A stretch of DNA of 64,000 nucleotides from positions 2,070,501-2,134,500 of the forward strand of contig BPHJ01000001.1 of the NCBI GenBank assembly GCA_026003475.1. Direction: 5' to 3'. The notes under the pieces are model-generated. The model made no database searches. It saw nothing but the letters and a program-made list of their open reading frames with translations, and had not been told where the DNA came from. Shown piece after piece: positions 13,316 through 23,311 of the stretch (position 1 is its first letter; each line of letters starts with the position of its first letter). Source of the DNA: Candidatus Kapaibacterium sp. (lineage in GTDB: Bacteria > Bacteroidota > Ignavibacteria > Kapaibacteriales > NICIL-2). Both the position numbers and the translations under genes were made by a program.

Positions 13316-15182
13316 ATCCGATGCCGCTACCTTCAAGGCGGCAGAAGTACGTGCCCGATGGCAAGGACACACCCCGCTCATCGGTGCCATTCCAACTAAG
13401 CGGCAGCGTTCCTTTCTCCATCATGCCCTGTGCAAGCGTCGCAACACGCATTCCTTGTGCGTTGTAGATGCTGACGCTATACACGCCACGCTCGGGAACT
13501 GTCACAGCGATCACTGTGCTCGCACTGAAGGGGTTCGGCGTTGCGGTGATGAGTACGTCCTTTGGCTCATACGTTGCGATGTGAACAAGTTTATCGCCCT
13601 GACGCTCTCCATTGAACTCGATGTCGTGCAGGCGGAGCGATTCAACGGTGTTGGGAATTGTGATCCACGCTACTGGTTCATTGGCACTGGCATTGACCGA
13701 TCCTGCAATCGCAACCCGGCTGCCATGCGCAAGTGCGAGCGTATTCTCCTGAACCGCAAGTTCAACGCGTTCGATCGGTACGCCGGCATCGAAGGCGATG
13801 CTGAGCGGACCAGGGTTGTCGCCATCAAGGTAGATTGGCACCCGCAGTGCGTTACCAATCGCTACTGCCTCGCTGGTCCGCAGATCGAAGGTGCGCGCAC
13901 GTTCATAGGCGAGCTTTCCTGCCGGCACCACCGAATCAATCAACCACGGTAGCTCCGGCACACGCCCACCGAGATAGTGCATAATCAGCGCTGCATCGTA
14001 GGCATTGACATAGAAGTAGAGCGACCGAATATCGAGGGAGTTGTCATTGGGAAGATCGTCGGTGTAAACCAACGAGCGCGTCCGAATTTCACGGCGATAG
14101 CGCGGGGTATCTGCGGTGTTGTTGTAGTTGCGGGTGGAGTAGTAGTACCGACCGTTGTGGTCAACATCCCCTTTGAATGCGGGACGACGGTAGAGACTAT
14201 CGAGCGGAATTCCCGTTGCCACTGCACGCAAGATCGTCAGCGCATCGTTTGCGGTCACAAAGATATTCTGCGGACGTCCTGCATGGCGTGCACCCGGCGC
14301 TTGTGAGAAATCAGCATCGCCATCACCCCAGACATCAAGCCGGATACGGGGAATCGCTTCGAACACGATTGTTGTGTCGGTTGCTCCAGAGGGCGGCCAG
14401 AGATTGGTCAACCGTGTCGAGGTACGCGCAATATCAACATTGCCACCAAACTCCAACCCATTGATCCAGTCGCCTTGGGGTGAACTACCTTTCAACCCAA
14501 CCGAGGCATTCCGCGTCACAACCGTTTGCTGAGTAGTATTGGGGTTGCCACCAATCGCCCCATACGCAAATTCGATGTCACCTTGGAAGTTTCCAACGAT
14601 TTGTGTCTGCCGGTAGAGGAACACCTGGAAGTTCCCCACCGATGATGGAACTGTTTCGTCGTTGATATTCAGATTCCGCCACTCAATACAGAATGCATCA
14701 CGCCCACCAACACTCACCTGCCGGGTCAGGACCTGCGACGTCATATACTGTGGTTGCGATGGCGGACCGACACGCATGTAGTGATCTCCCCAGAACGGAG
14801 CAACGACGTTGCGTGGGAACTGTTGTCCATCGAACAAGCGCGTTGCGATATGCATCCCCACCAATCCAAGCGGTACGCTCGGGTTGTCAATGAACATGAT
14901 AAAGCCATTGACATTGATCGCAATGTAGTTGTACAGCGTACCGTTGAACTCAAACGGGAAGGGAAGTTGGGCGACAACGAATCCATCGTCTGGATCAGGG
15001 TTAGGCGTCGTCACAAAGTCATTTGCTGTGTAAACAGTCGTCCCCGCACCTGTCGGAAGCATCGTATAGGGACGATTTCCTCGCTTCATCGGCGGCATGA
15101 ACTCGACGTAGACTTGCGCCACCAATGAGCCAGCAGACAGCGCTGCCATCACCAATCCAGCAAGAAGCATTTTTCCTTTCAT
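13284..15182 (-). CDS. T9SS-exported protein with dockerin-like repeats (left copy, intact)
   Basis: MKGKMLLAGLVMAALSAGSLVAQVYVEFMPPMKRGNRPY...; dockerin-like DVWGDGDAD...VTANDALTILRAVATG and GDVDHNG...VNAYDAALIMHYLGG; T9SS C-terminus TATPNPFSASTVIAV...LPSGTYFCRLEGSG. Confidence 0.85.
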   Translation of the reverse strand: MKGKMLLAGLVMAALSAGSLVAQVYVEFMPPMKRGNRPYTMLPTGAGTTVYTANDFVTTPNPDPDDGFVVAQLPFPFEFNGTLYNYIAINVNGFIMFIDNPSVPLGLVGMHIATRLFDGQQFPRNVVAPFWGDHYMRVGPPSQPQYMTSQVLTRQVSVGGRDAFCIEWRNLNINDETVPSSVGNFQVFLYRQTQIVGNFQGDIEFAYGAIGGNPNTTQQTVVTRNASVGLKGSSPQGDWINGLEFGGNVDIARTSTRLTNLWPPSGATDTTIVFEAIPRIRLDVWGDGDADFSQAPGARHAGRPQNIFVTANDALTILRAVATGIPLDSLYRRPAFKGDVDHNGRYYYSTRNYNNTADTPRYRREIRTRSLVYTDDLPNDNSLDIRSLYFYVNAYDAALIMHYLGGRVPELPWLIDSVVPAGKLAYERARTFDLRTSEAVAIGNALRVPIYLDGDNPGPLSIAFDAGVPIERVELAVQENTLALAHGSRVAIAGSVNASANEPVAWITIPNTVESLRLHDIEFNGERQGDKLVHIATYEPKDVLITATPNPFSASTVIAVTVPERGVYSVSIYNAQGMRVATLAQGMMEKGTLPLSWNGTDERGVSLPSGTYFCRLEGSGIGYVVAKVVVER

Positions 15183-15242
15183 GACACAACCATCTGTTGT
15201 TTGAAAATCTCTCTGTGCATTTCTCGAGTTGGGCGTGTTCCG

Positions 15243-15287
15243 CGTCGGGAGGTACAGACCCATCTACTGGAGACGTACCTCCCGACG
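15243..15287. other. Intergenic hairpin (left arm)
   Basis: Perfect 13-bp stem CGTCGGGAGGTAC (15243-15255) / GTACCTCCCGACG (15275-15287). Extendable through TTCCG/CGGAA with a 2-nt bulge. Confidence 0.7.
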
Positions 15288-15302
15288 GAAATCACCGGTT
15301 AC

Positions 15303-18300
15303 TTATCGTACGACTGTGACGCGTTGGACACTCGTCGTTCCTGCCGCCGAGAGCTTGAGGACATAGCTGCCCGAGCTCAGCGTGCTGCTGTCCCACGTCA
15401 GTGAGTGCATACCTGGGCTGACTACACCATCGGCAAGAACAGCCACGACATGCCCAAGATTATCCACCACTTCGAGTCGAGCCACGGTTGCATGCGGTAC
15501 CGCGAAGCGGACTGTTGCAACACTGCCATCCACCGGGTTCGGCGAAACGGGATAGAGTGCAACCTGATCACCAGCAACGGGCTCTTCCTCAACCGGCGAA
15601 GCTTGATCCCAAAGAATCACGAACGTCTGATCAGCATCGCTCTTGATCGTGAGGGTGACCTCATCGCCATTGACGGTAACATCGTAGTTACCCGGCGACT
15701 CTGTGGTGAATACACCTGTTGCCATGTTGACACGGTAGAGGTTTCCACCGGTCCCATTCTGCAGGTAGTACGTGCCGCCGCATGGATTCTTCTGCGCATC
15801 GGTCCGTGAAGGAACTTGGGACTTATTCCACTTGATCTGGACCGGGAGGTAATTGGCCGTGTTATTGTTGACACCACCCGACTGGAATCGTCCTTTGTAG
15901 GCTTCGATTGCAGCACTACCCTGTGCACAGGTCGGGAAGATGTTCACCAATGTTCCATAGCGGTTCGGGATTGTCCAACGGGCGTCGAAGACGTCCACTG
16001 GTGGAATCGGCGCCAGTTCATACTCGCAGTAGTTCGAGTCGAGCTTACCGATACCTCCACGGGTTGCATTATCGCCGGTGGTTGCATTCGGCGCCGCACC
16101 CCAGGTGAGGGTCTCGAATGCACCTTGGGCATTGCTGATGGTCATATCCACTGTGAAGGTAGTCGGCTCAGAGACCGCGATCCGGTACCGCAGGGTATCC
16201 GGACGACCATTGTGCTTGTCGGTCACAACGAGAACGACTTCGATACTGGTCTGATACGGATTGACCACCAACGGGTTGGCGATAACTCGAACCGGAATTG
16301 GCTGATTATTGGCGCGGTAACCCGGAACTTGGCTCGGTTGCACGGTCACACCCGAGGGTTGGATCACACGGATCGTGAGCAATTCATCGCGGACGATGTC
16401 AATATCGCTGACGTACACCGTATCCTCGAACGACTTCCCACTCTCGACGCACCGAATGCGCGGTGCTCCCGTGATGTTCGGATCATGGTTACGAGCGATA
16501 ATCCGCAATGGCAATGTTTTCACGTGTGTGAGTCCACCTTCGTCGGTAACAAGCACTGTCACTTGCACCGTTGTATCGTCGAAGTTCGTATCCTTGACGC
16601 GCGGTGTGCCGTAGAGCAAGCCGCTGGCTTCGTTGATCTTGAGCCAATCTGGTGTGCTTGCGTTGGCAATATCCCAGACGCCCGCTTCGGGGAAGCAATT
16701 GTCCTTTGCGATTCCGCTCGACTTCCGCGGATCGTTCGCGTAGATCAGTTCGAAGCGGTGTGTTTGGCCAAAGTTCGGATCGTAGACCACGATGCGCTTA
16801 TTCAAATCGAGCAGTGCAACGTTATAGTCTTCGTCCTCGATTGCATCGGGCAGGGAGTTCGTCTTGATTGTCGGTGCAATGTTGACGATAATCCGCCGCG
16901 TCAGGTAGGACACTCCGCCGTGCCCGTCGTTGGCAGCGATCGTCAGAACGGTATCGGTGTTGTAGGCACTGTTGTACTGGGGATCCGGCTTGAGCAGGTT
17001 GAATGCGGTGGCCGCATCAATCCGCACATTGAGCTGCCCCTTCGTGGTAAAGTCCACTGCGAGCGGATCCGCTTGTGCATCATTATCGTACTTGCGGAAG
17101 TACTGGTTGCTCATCCAGACTGGACGAGTCTGGCTTAGCCAATCAAATGCCGTATCGCTTCCGCCTTGGTTCCGTGACCGGAAGGCATACGATGTCCGCC
17201 CATAGGGGAACGTCCATCCCAATGCTTCCGCCGCTGCATCTTCTTGCTCATCATCGGTTGTAAAGTCCACCTTGAAGCGCAAGGAATCCGTCAGGTTCGC
17301 ATAGAGCGTGTTCGGATCCGGGCCGGGGCACGCCGCTGCGATGTCGGTGAAGTTTGGCAGACTATCGGTCACGAAGATGCGGAATTGATAGACCGTGTCG
17401 GCATTCCAACCGTAGTTAACCGTGTCCTGCTGCAAGTACCGTGCATTGGTTACATCGTAGGCTTGATTAGCAAAGTAAGGCGGATAGAGGTAGATGTATC
17501 GCGCGATGATGCTATCTGGGTAACCAACCGCTTTGAGCGAATCAATTGTGCGGTAGTTCGGCGGATAATTCCATGCACGGACAGTCACGACCTCACCACC
17601 CGGTACGATGTAGGGGTTGCTTGGCCGACCTTTGAGGACAACATGGCCGTAGGCTTGCCAGTATCCATTGGGCTCATCTTGGCTGGCTGGAATCGTATCC
17701 GCTTGGAGCCAACGCGCAAGCCCGCTATTGGGATCAACCTGCCATTGATAGGTCAACTGGGTGAACTTATCCGGCTCAATGATGGAGCGCGGATCGAAGA
17801 ATTTATTCGTATCCTTTGCCGTAATCGCAAAGATGGTGTCACGGCAGGGAATCGTAAATGCTTGGTCACGCGAATAATCAACGTCTTCCGACACCCAAAT
17901 CCGATCCCAGAATTGCGGTGGCGTCAAGATCGGATTGCCCAGGTTATCGGTCACGATTTGGCAGTTGTTATCACGCAGTGGTGGACGATGGGTAAGCACT
18001 TTATGCCCGGTCCAAACCGGCGGTGGGGTGGACGTACCAACCCGGAAGATGAGCGCGCCATTGAAGGCGTCATTGTTTGAGCCAACTTCACGCCACAGCG
18101 CTGAGCGCGAGACAATCGCAATCTCGTCACCTGCTTTTGCTGGAATTGCCAGATAGCGCTCACCAGCAAAGTACGTTTCCAATCCCTGGTTCGAGGCGGG
18201 CAACGATGGACGGTTCGACAGACGGAAGCCGGCCCCACCAAGCTGATTGCCCTGTGCCGATGCCATGTACTTACGCCCTTGTAGCGCACCAGCATCTTCG

Positions 18301-21300
18301 TTGAATGCATTCCGCTTGATTGCAGCCAGAATCGAAGTTAAGTCACCACCAAAGTTTGCCAACCCTTCGGCATTACGCCGCGCGGCATAACCACCGAGCA
18401 CTTGTCCGCCGAAGCTTGAGTCTGGTACAATCTCTACCCGTGCACGGAAGACTTCGCTGCTGGCATCGACTTGCTTGAGATTGACGCGAATGTAGTCACC
18501 CGTGGTGGTGTTGATGACAAAGAACACCGTTTCGTTAATCGAGCGACTATCGAGGTTGCTAAATACCGGATCAGACGAGGAGTAATCCGCACGTGCTTCG
18601 AGGAAGAGCGGGTATCCAATTGGATGATCGCCCACGAATTCGGTTTGCAGCGCGGCAATGTTCGGATCGGCTTCAGCAACAAACGGATCACGCGTATAGC
18701 GCTTGACGAACTTGTTGTACGACGGACGAACTGGGTCATTGAACCGTTGGAGTCGGGTCGGAATACCAACCGCGAAATCTTCGATCGGCGCCATCCGACG
18801 TTTGGCATAATCTGCCGTCTTGATATCGACACCTTTATCGAAGATGTCATAGATCCGCCCCTGTTGGAGCAGCTTTTCCGGAATCGAGTTCGCTGCCGGT
18901 GTTGTGTAGTCAGCACCGTTGAGTGCTGGGATCGAAACGTAGGTATAGCGTCCGATGCTTTCGAACGGACCTTGGTCTTTCCCCGTCCCGTTCCGGATGT
19001 AGCGCAACTGCTGCGTGCCATCGCCGGCAACAAAGAACGTCTCCTGATTGACCGAATCAATCGGATCACCATTGACGTCGTACTTGTACACTCTCGTCGT
19101 CACATTTGCTTCAGTATGACCCCAGTAGTTCCCACGAAGGGTATCAACTCCGCCATAGCCAATACCGGTGATTCCAGCCAGCACTCCTTTGGTGTTCGGT
19201 GCATCCGGCAAGCGGATCAAAAAGCGAGCGGTATTGTCGTAGATCGAGTTTGCTGCAACGCTATAGGTGGTCGAAGGCACTGGACCGATCACTTCGCCAT
19301 AGATAATCGCACCAGCAAGATCACTCGATGCGGGGTTATACGTTTGGTTAGCAAGCACAACGTACGGACCGGTGATGACATTCTGTTCTTGACCAACCTG
19401 CGAGGTTGCAGTATTATTGGCAACAAAGCACCGAGCCATCACCAGCTTGAGGTCGTAGTTGTCCGAGTAGATGACCGCACCGCTATAAGCTTGCTGATTC
19501 TGGAAACGTACGCGGTTGAAGAAGACCGAGTCCACTCGTCCGGCGCGCGCAGGAACGATTTGATCGAGGATGTAGATAGCGCCACCGAGTCCAGTACCAT
19601 TTTCTTGCAGGACCGGACCACCAATTGCAGCATCGGGACCGCTGGTTGCGCCAGTACCTGGGTGAGTGATGGTGATATTGCCTTGTTGCGTCCAGCCGCT
19701 TCCCATACGATTGGGATTCGGGTTGGCGCGGTTATCCAAAAAGCGAGTCAACATCCGGACATGGGGCGGAATGGTCTCGTTTGGATCGAACGTAAACGGA
19801 GGATCGTAGGAGCTGAATCCTGTAATGAATGCAGGATTGGAACCATAGCTCACTTGATCGAGATCGGTCACAAACACACGCTGGAAGATACCGCCAACAG
19901 GGGTGCCGGCAGCCGATGGCTTGGGATTGACCAATGCGATCGCACCTCCGTTACCCCACTGCGCGATATTTCCGCGGAACTCACAGGCTTTTGTCGTTTG
20001 CAACTCACCGTTGAGAACGTAGATCGCGCCACCGCCACGGACATTAGCGCGGTTAGCACTATCAACACTTTCCCCGACGCGGTTGTTGTCGAAAATGCAG
20101 CGCACGTGACGAATGTAGTTATACTCCGGCTGCACCATCGTGCTGCGGAAGTGTGCCGCAACAGCGCCGCCGGAATAGCCGGCAGTATTGCCAGAGAACT
20201 CAATCATATGAGCGCTGGTATAGCCAATCAGCGTGCCACTGATGACGCCACCGGCTCCATAGACCAAGTAGTTGCGCCGAGTAAAGATTGCTCCGCCATC
20301 ATAGGTGGCAGTGTTATTCTGGAATTTGATGTTGTAGCCCAGGTTCCGCACTTGAATATTCTGTGCATCCGAACCGCCGATATGGGGCGAGGGCTGCGCA
20401 TCGTAGCTCACGTTTTCTGCAACGTAGATCGCACCACCCCGTGCCGACTGGTTGCTGGTCATGTACATCGGAACAGGGACTTGCGTACCACCACGCAACA
20501 CCAGCCGACCTGCGGTCGAAGACATGTAGACGGCACCACCCTGATTCACCGCAGCTGCGTTGTAGTCCGTAACAAACGGTGTCTCGGTCATATTCGAGCG
20601 ATAGCGACCCGTTGTCACCAGGCTGGTGTATCCGGTCACATACACCGCACCACCCCGTGCACCATTGGTGCCAGTGACTTGCTGATAGTTGGTTACCTTG
20701 TTACCGTCAAAAATCACGTAGTCGTAGCCTTGGAAATCATTGACGCCAAGCCCAACATGAATGCCCCAACGACCGGCCATATACACCGCCCCACCGAAGG
20801 CATCGTTTTTGTACGCCTTGTTGGGATTGGTTTCAATTGGTGCTGGCGCTTGCTCATCATCACGAACGATGATGAACGTACCATTTTGGGTCACCACTGT
20901 ATCAACCCGAACGCGCGCATTGATCACGCGGTTTTGTGCAAACGTCAACTGACGGATACGGCCAAGGTAAATAGCCAGACGTCCATCATCGAGCGACTGC
21001 CGGTAGGTGTCCTCCAGCTCATTGATCGTGCCATCGTAGAGGTTATCATGAGCACGTACATAGTTGGTGCTACTTGGCTGGTTATCCCGCCGCGGCGGAG
21101 GAAGCAGTGTCGAGGTATTGGCTGCATTTTGCTCGAAGAGGTACTGGTTGACGATATGGCTCGGGCGCGGCGGACTCATCGCAGCACCCACATCGGCAGG
21201 CAGGTACGACGCTGGCAACGCATTATACTGGGTTGCACCTGTTCCTGTCGAGATTGACGGATAGAACACGTTGTTCACATCAAACGGCGCTTGGAGGAAC

Positions 21301-22388
21301 TGCACCGCACCACCATGGTAGCGCGCAGTATTACGGGTAAAGTTGCAATTGACCAGCCACGTCCGCGAGGACAGAATCGACAGCGCACCACCAGACCCTT
21401 GCGTCATCGCAACCAATTGTCCATTAACCGAGGCGGGGTTGCTGACATCACCCGCAGCTGTCTGTTGGTAAATGTTCACACGATCAACCGTGGTGTCCTT
21501 GCGGAAGTTATCGAAGTCGCAGTCACGGAAGAAAGCAGTCCGTGCACCAGGCAGGATGATGATATGCCCCCATTCGCGAGCAAGGTTTGTTCCAACGCCA
21601 ACGAAACGGATGCGATCACGCCCCGGACCACCGATGCTGGGGTCTTGGTTGTTGAAGCGGCGCCATGGCTGGGTCCGAATCAGTGGATCCAGCGACGGAT
21701 TTTCCAGCCGTGCAGTAATCCACATGAGCGCATACTCGTAGGGGACAACGAACTTGGTGTTGTAGTAGGTGTTGGCACCAACCACCGTTGGGGTATTGTA
21801 CAGGTACAGTTGCCCACTTGGCGGCGGCGGAGTACCGGATGGATTGACCGCCGTTGGCCACTGCACATACACTGCGCCTTGAGCATTGTACGGCAGCGGC
21901 GGCAGGTTCTCGATCCGTCGCGTGAGTGTATCGAGAATCACGTTGTAGGTGATGTCGTACTTCTGCGAATGGATCGTCGGCTCGATTTGCGTGGTCTTAG
22001 CAATCACCGACACATTGAGGAAGTACGCCGGGTCGGAATAGTCGTAGCACGTTCCACCGCCCGGACGGGGGATGGTCTGGTAGTTCGGCGGATTAGTGAA
22101 GTTATAGGCCGCACGGGCGCGTCCGTCGGCGATAATGCGACCGCCGGTGGAATCAATGATGCGCCCATTGGGCAAGAACTCCACGCGCGTGCCCGGCTCG
22201 ATAATGAGTGTGCCGGCAATCACGTAGTTCCCGCTGACGCGGTAGAGCGTGTCGCGGACGAAAATGCGGACGTCATTGACACCGACGCGTCCGGAAACGT
22301 CCCGTATCGGCAATTGGGCGAGTGCAGTGCTCGCCGCCATCGTCGCAAAGAGCGCAACCAGTGCACTCAATCGAAACCAACGAAGCAT
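15303..22388 (-). CDS. Giant (~2361 aa) T9SS-exported beta-helix protein with GGAI/FxxN (Pmp-like) repeats (left copy)
   Basis: Start MLRWFRLSALVALFATMAASTALAQLPIRDVSG (conserved in right copy). Repeats include YHGGAVQF, ARGGAIYVAEN, IKFQNNTATYDGGAIFTRRN, IEFSGNTAGYSGGAVAA, CEFRGNIAQWGNGGAIAL. T9SS type A C-terminus LYPVSPNPVDGSVATVRF...LSSGSYVLKLSAAGTTSVQRVTVVR. The longer ORF start at 23108 overlaps the TPR gene. Confidence 0.88.
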   Translation of the reverse strand: MLRWFRLSALVALFATMAASTALAQLPIRDVSGRVGVNDVRIFVRDTLYRVSGNYVIAGTLIIEPGTRVEFLPNGRIIDSTGGRIIADGRARAAYNFTNPPNYQTIPRPGGGTCYDYSDPAYFLNVSVIAKTTQIEPTIHSQKYDITYNVILDTLTRRIENLPPLPYNAQGAVYVQWPTAVNPSGTPPPPSGQLYLYNTPTVVGANTYYNTKFVVPYEYALMWITARLENPSLDPLIRTQPWRRFNNQDPSIGGPGRDRIRFVGVGTNLAREWGHIIILPGARTAFFRDCDFDNFRKDTTVDRVNIYQQTAAGDVSNPASVNGQLVAMTQGSGGALSILSSRTWLVNCNFTRNTARYHGGAVQFLQAPFDVNNVFYPSISTGTGATQYNALPASYLPADVGAAMSPPRPSHIVNQYLFEQNAANTSTLLPPPRRDNQPSSTNYVRAHDNLYDGTINELEDTYRQSLDDGRLAIYLGRIRQLTFAQNRVINARVRVDTVVTQNGTFIIVRDDEQAPAPIETNPNKAYKNDAFGGAVYMAGRWGIHVGLGVNDFQGYDYVIFDGNKVTNYQQVTGTNGARGGAVYVTGYTSLVTTGRYRSNMTETPFVTDYNAAAVNQGGAVYMSSTAGRLVLRGGTQVPVPMYMTSNQSARGGAIYVAENVSYDAQPSPHIGGSDAQNIQVRNLGYNIKFQNNTATYDGGAIFTRRNYLVYGAGGVISGTLIGYTSAHMIEFSGNTAGYSGGAVAAHFRSTMVQPEYNYIRHVRCIFDNNRVGESVDSANRANVRGGGAIYVLNGELQTTKACEFRGNIAQWGNGGAIALVNPKPSAAGTPVGGIFQRVFVTDLDQVSYGSNPAFITGFSSYDPPFTFDPNETIPPHVRMLTRFLDNRANPNPNRMGSGWTQQGNITITHPGTGATSGPDAAIGGPVLQENGTGLGGAIYILDQIVPARAGRVDSVFFNRVRFQNQQAYSGAVIYSDNYDLKLVMARCFVANNTATSQVGQEQNVITGPYVVLANQTYNPASSDLAGAIIYGEVIGPVPSTTYSVAANSIYDNTARFLIRLPDAPNTKGVLAGITGIGYGGVDTLRGNYWGHTEANVTTRVYKYDVNGDPIDSVNQETFFVAGDGTQQLRYIRNGTGKDQGPFESIGRYTYVSIPALNGADYTTPAANSIPEKLLQQGRIYDIFDKGVDIKTADYAKRRMAPIEDFAVGIPTRLQRFNDPVRPSYNKFVKRYTRDPFVAEADPNIAALQTEFVGDHPIGYPLFLEARADYSSSDPVFSNLDSRSINETVFFVINTTTGDYIRVNLKQVDASSEVFRARVEIVPDSSFGGQVLGGYAARRNAEGLANFGGDLTSILAAIKRNAFNEDAGALQGRKYMASAQGNQLGGAGFRLSNRPSLPASNQGLETYFAGERYLAIPAKAGDEIAIVSRSALWREVGSNNDAFNGALIFRVGTSTPPPVWTGHKVLTHRPPLRDNNCQIVTDNLGNPILTPPQFWDRIWVSEDVDYSRDQAFTIPCRDTIFAITAKDTNKFFDPRSIIEPDKFTQLTYQWQVDPNSGLARWLQADTIPASQDEPNGYWQAYGHVVLKGRPSNPYIVPGGEVVTVRAWNYPPNYRTIDSLKAVGYPDSIIARYIYLYPPYFANQAYDVTNARYLQQDTVNYGWNADTVYQFRIFVTDSLPNFTDIAAACPGPDPNTLYANLTDSLRFKVDFTTDDEQEDAAAEALGWTFPYGRTSYAFRSRNQGGSDTAFDWLSQTRPVWMSNQYFRKYDNDAQADPLAVDFTTKGQLNVRIDAATAFNLLKPDPQYNSAYNTDTVLTIAANDGHGGVSYLTRRIIVNIAPTIKTNSLPDAIEDEDYNVALLDLNKRIVVYDPNFGQTHRFELIYANDPRKSSGIAKDNCFPEAGVWDIANASTPDWLKINEASGLLYGTPRVKDTNFDDTTVQVTVLVTDEGGLTHVKTLPLRIIARNHDPNITGAPRIRCVESGKSFEDTVYVSDIDIVRDELLTIRVIQPSGVTVQPSQVPGYRANNQPIPVRVIANPLVVNPYQTSIEVVLVVTDKHNGRPDTLRYRIAVSEPTTFTVDMTISNAQGAFETLTWGAAPNATTGDNATRGGIGKLDSNYCEYELAPIPPVDVFDARWTIPNRYGTLVNIFPTCAQGSAAIEAYKGRFQSGGVNNNTANYLPVQIKWNKSQVPSRTDAQKNPCGGTYYLQNGTGGNLYRVNMATGVFTTESPGNYDVTVNGDEVTLTIKSDADQTFVILWDQASPVEEEPVAGDQVALYPVSPNPVDGSVATVRFAVPHATVARLEVVDNLGHVVAVLADGVVSPGMHSLTWDSSTLSSGSYVLKLSAAGTTSVQRVTVVR

Positions 22389-22515
22389 ACGACCTCCGAA
22401 AGTGTAAAACGTTGCTGTCACATTCATTGCAGTTTGCGTTCGGTTTATTGAACTATTTTGTGCGTTCGTCCTGCAGATTCTTCTACTACTGCGCACCACC
22501 GCAAAATGGGCGCGC

Positions 22516-23247
22516 TCAATATTCAACAACCGTGCCAAGTCTGGCAAGCCCAGCTTTGGCATCGGCAGCATATTCGGAAAACTCAAATTCCGCAAGCAAT
22601 GCCTTGTAGAGGCCGATTGCTTGGTCTTTGTTGCCGGCTTTTTCGTAGCACTGTGCAGCAAAGAGGGTGTATTTGTCTTTTGCACCAATCTGTTCGGCAT
22701 CGGGCAGGATTGATTCGTAGAGTGCAGCGGCCTCTGCCAACTGGTTCTGCTGCTCTTTGCAGGCAGCACGTCCGGCAATTGCGCCGATCCGCACCAGGGG
22801 AGCATCCGAACCTTCCGCTTGCTCGAAGTAGCGCTCGGCTTCCTGGTAGCGCTTGCGGTCGAAGTAAATATGCCCAGCGTAGAGCGCTGCGGTCTTCCCA
22901 GCCGCGGTGCCGCTGTAGGTATCGGCGATTGCCAACAAGCCTTGAACAGGCTCGCCCCGGACAGTCTTTTTGGGATCACCGTTGAGTGCTTCGTCGTACT
23001 GCTGAGCTTCAAGGTACGGCAGGACGCGACTGAGCGCCAAACTTGCTTCCGCCTCACGCTCCTGCGCCCAGGAGTGCCAGAGCGCATAGGCTGCGACCGC
23101 AAGCCCAACTACAACGAGCGCCAGCACGCCATACCGCACGCGGCGATCATTCCACGCACGCTCCAACCACGGCGGCAACGCAACGGCTGCCACCGGTTGC
23201 TCAACAGCGCTGGTCGGTTCTTGAACTGGTGTGGTAGCTTCTGCCAT
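22516..23247 (-). CDS. TPR-containing, TM-anchored protein (left copy)
   Basis: MAEATTPVQEPTSAVEQ...RVRYGVLALVVVGLAVAAYALWHSW then TPR-like RYQEAERYFEQAEGS, KDQAIGLYKALLAEFEFSEYA. Start trimmed because the ORF extends into the tRNA. Confidence 0.85.
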   Translation of the reverse strand: MAEATTPVQEPTSAVEQPVAAVALPPWLERAWNDRRVRYGVLALVVVGLAVAAYALWHSWAQEREAEASLALSRVLPYLEAQQYDEALNGDPKKTVRGEPVQGLLAIADTYSGTAAGKTAALYAGHIYFDRKRYQEAERYFEQAEGSDAPLVRIGAIAGRAACKEQQNQLAEAAALYESILPDAEQIGAKDKYTLFAAQCYEKAGNKDQAIGLYKALLAEFEFSEYAADAKAGLARLGTVVEY

Positions 23248-23311
23248 TGTTACACGGAGGTTTCCACATTGCGCCCCTGGAGGGGCAAATCCATTGCTGC
23301 CTGCAGACTCG

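Noticed and set aside
15816-18080. Antisense ORFs of 440 aa and 278 aa, and 9738-11015 (425 aa)
   Set aside because: Same reasoning: antisense to well-supported T9SS genes with no recognisable domains.
18471-21257. 928-aa plus-strand ORF antisense to the giant protein gene
   Set aside because: The corresponding right-arm antisense frame is broken into short pieces (e.g. 53682-54365, 54453-54995), while the sense frame stays open in both copies. It reads as low-information codon-bias shadow.
22389-23108. N-terminal extension of the 2601-aa giant ORF
   Set aside because: It overlaps the TPR gene in another frame. The conserved start with upstream GGAGG is MLRWFRLSAL at 22388, as in the right arm.
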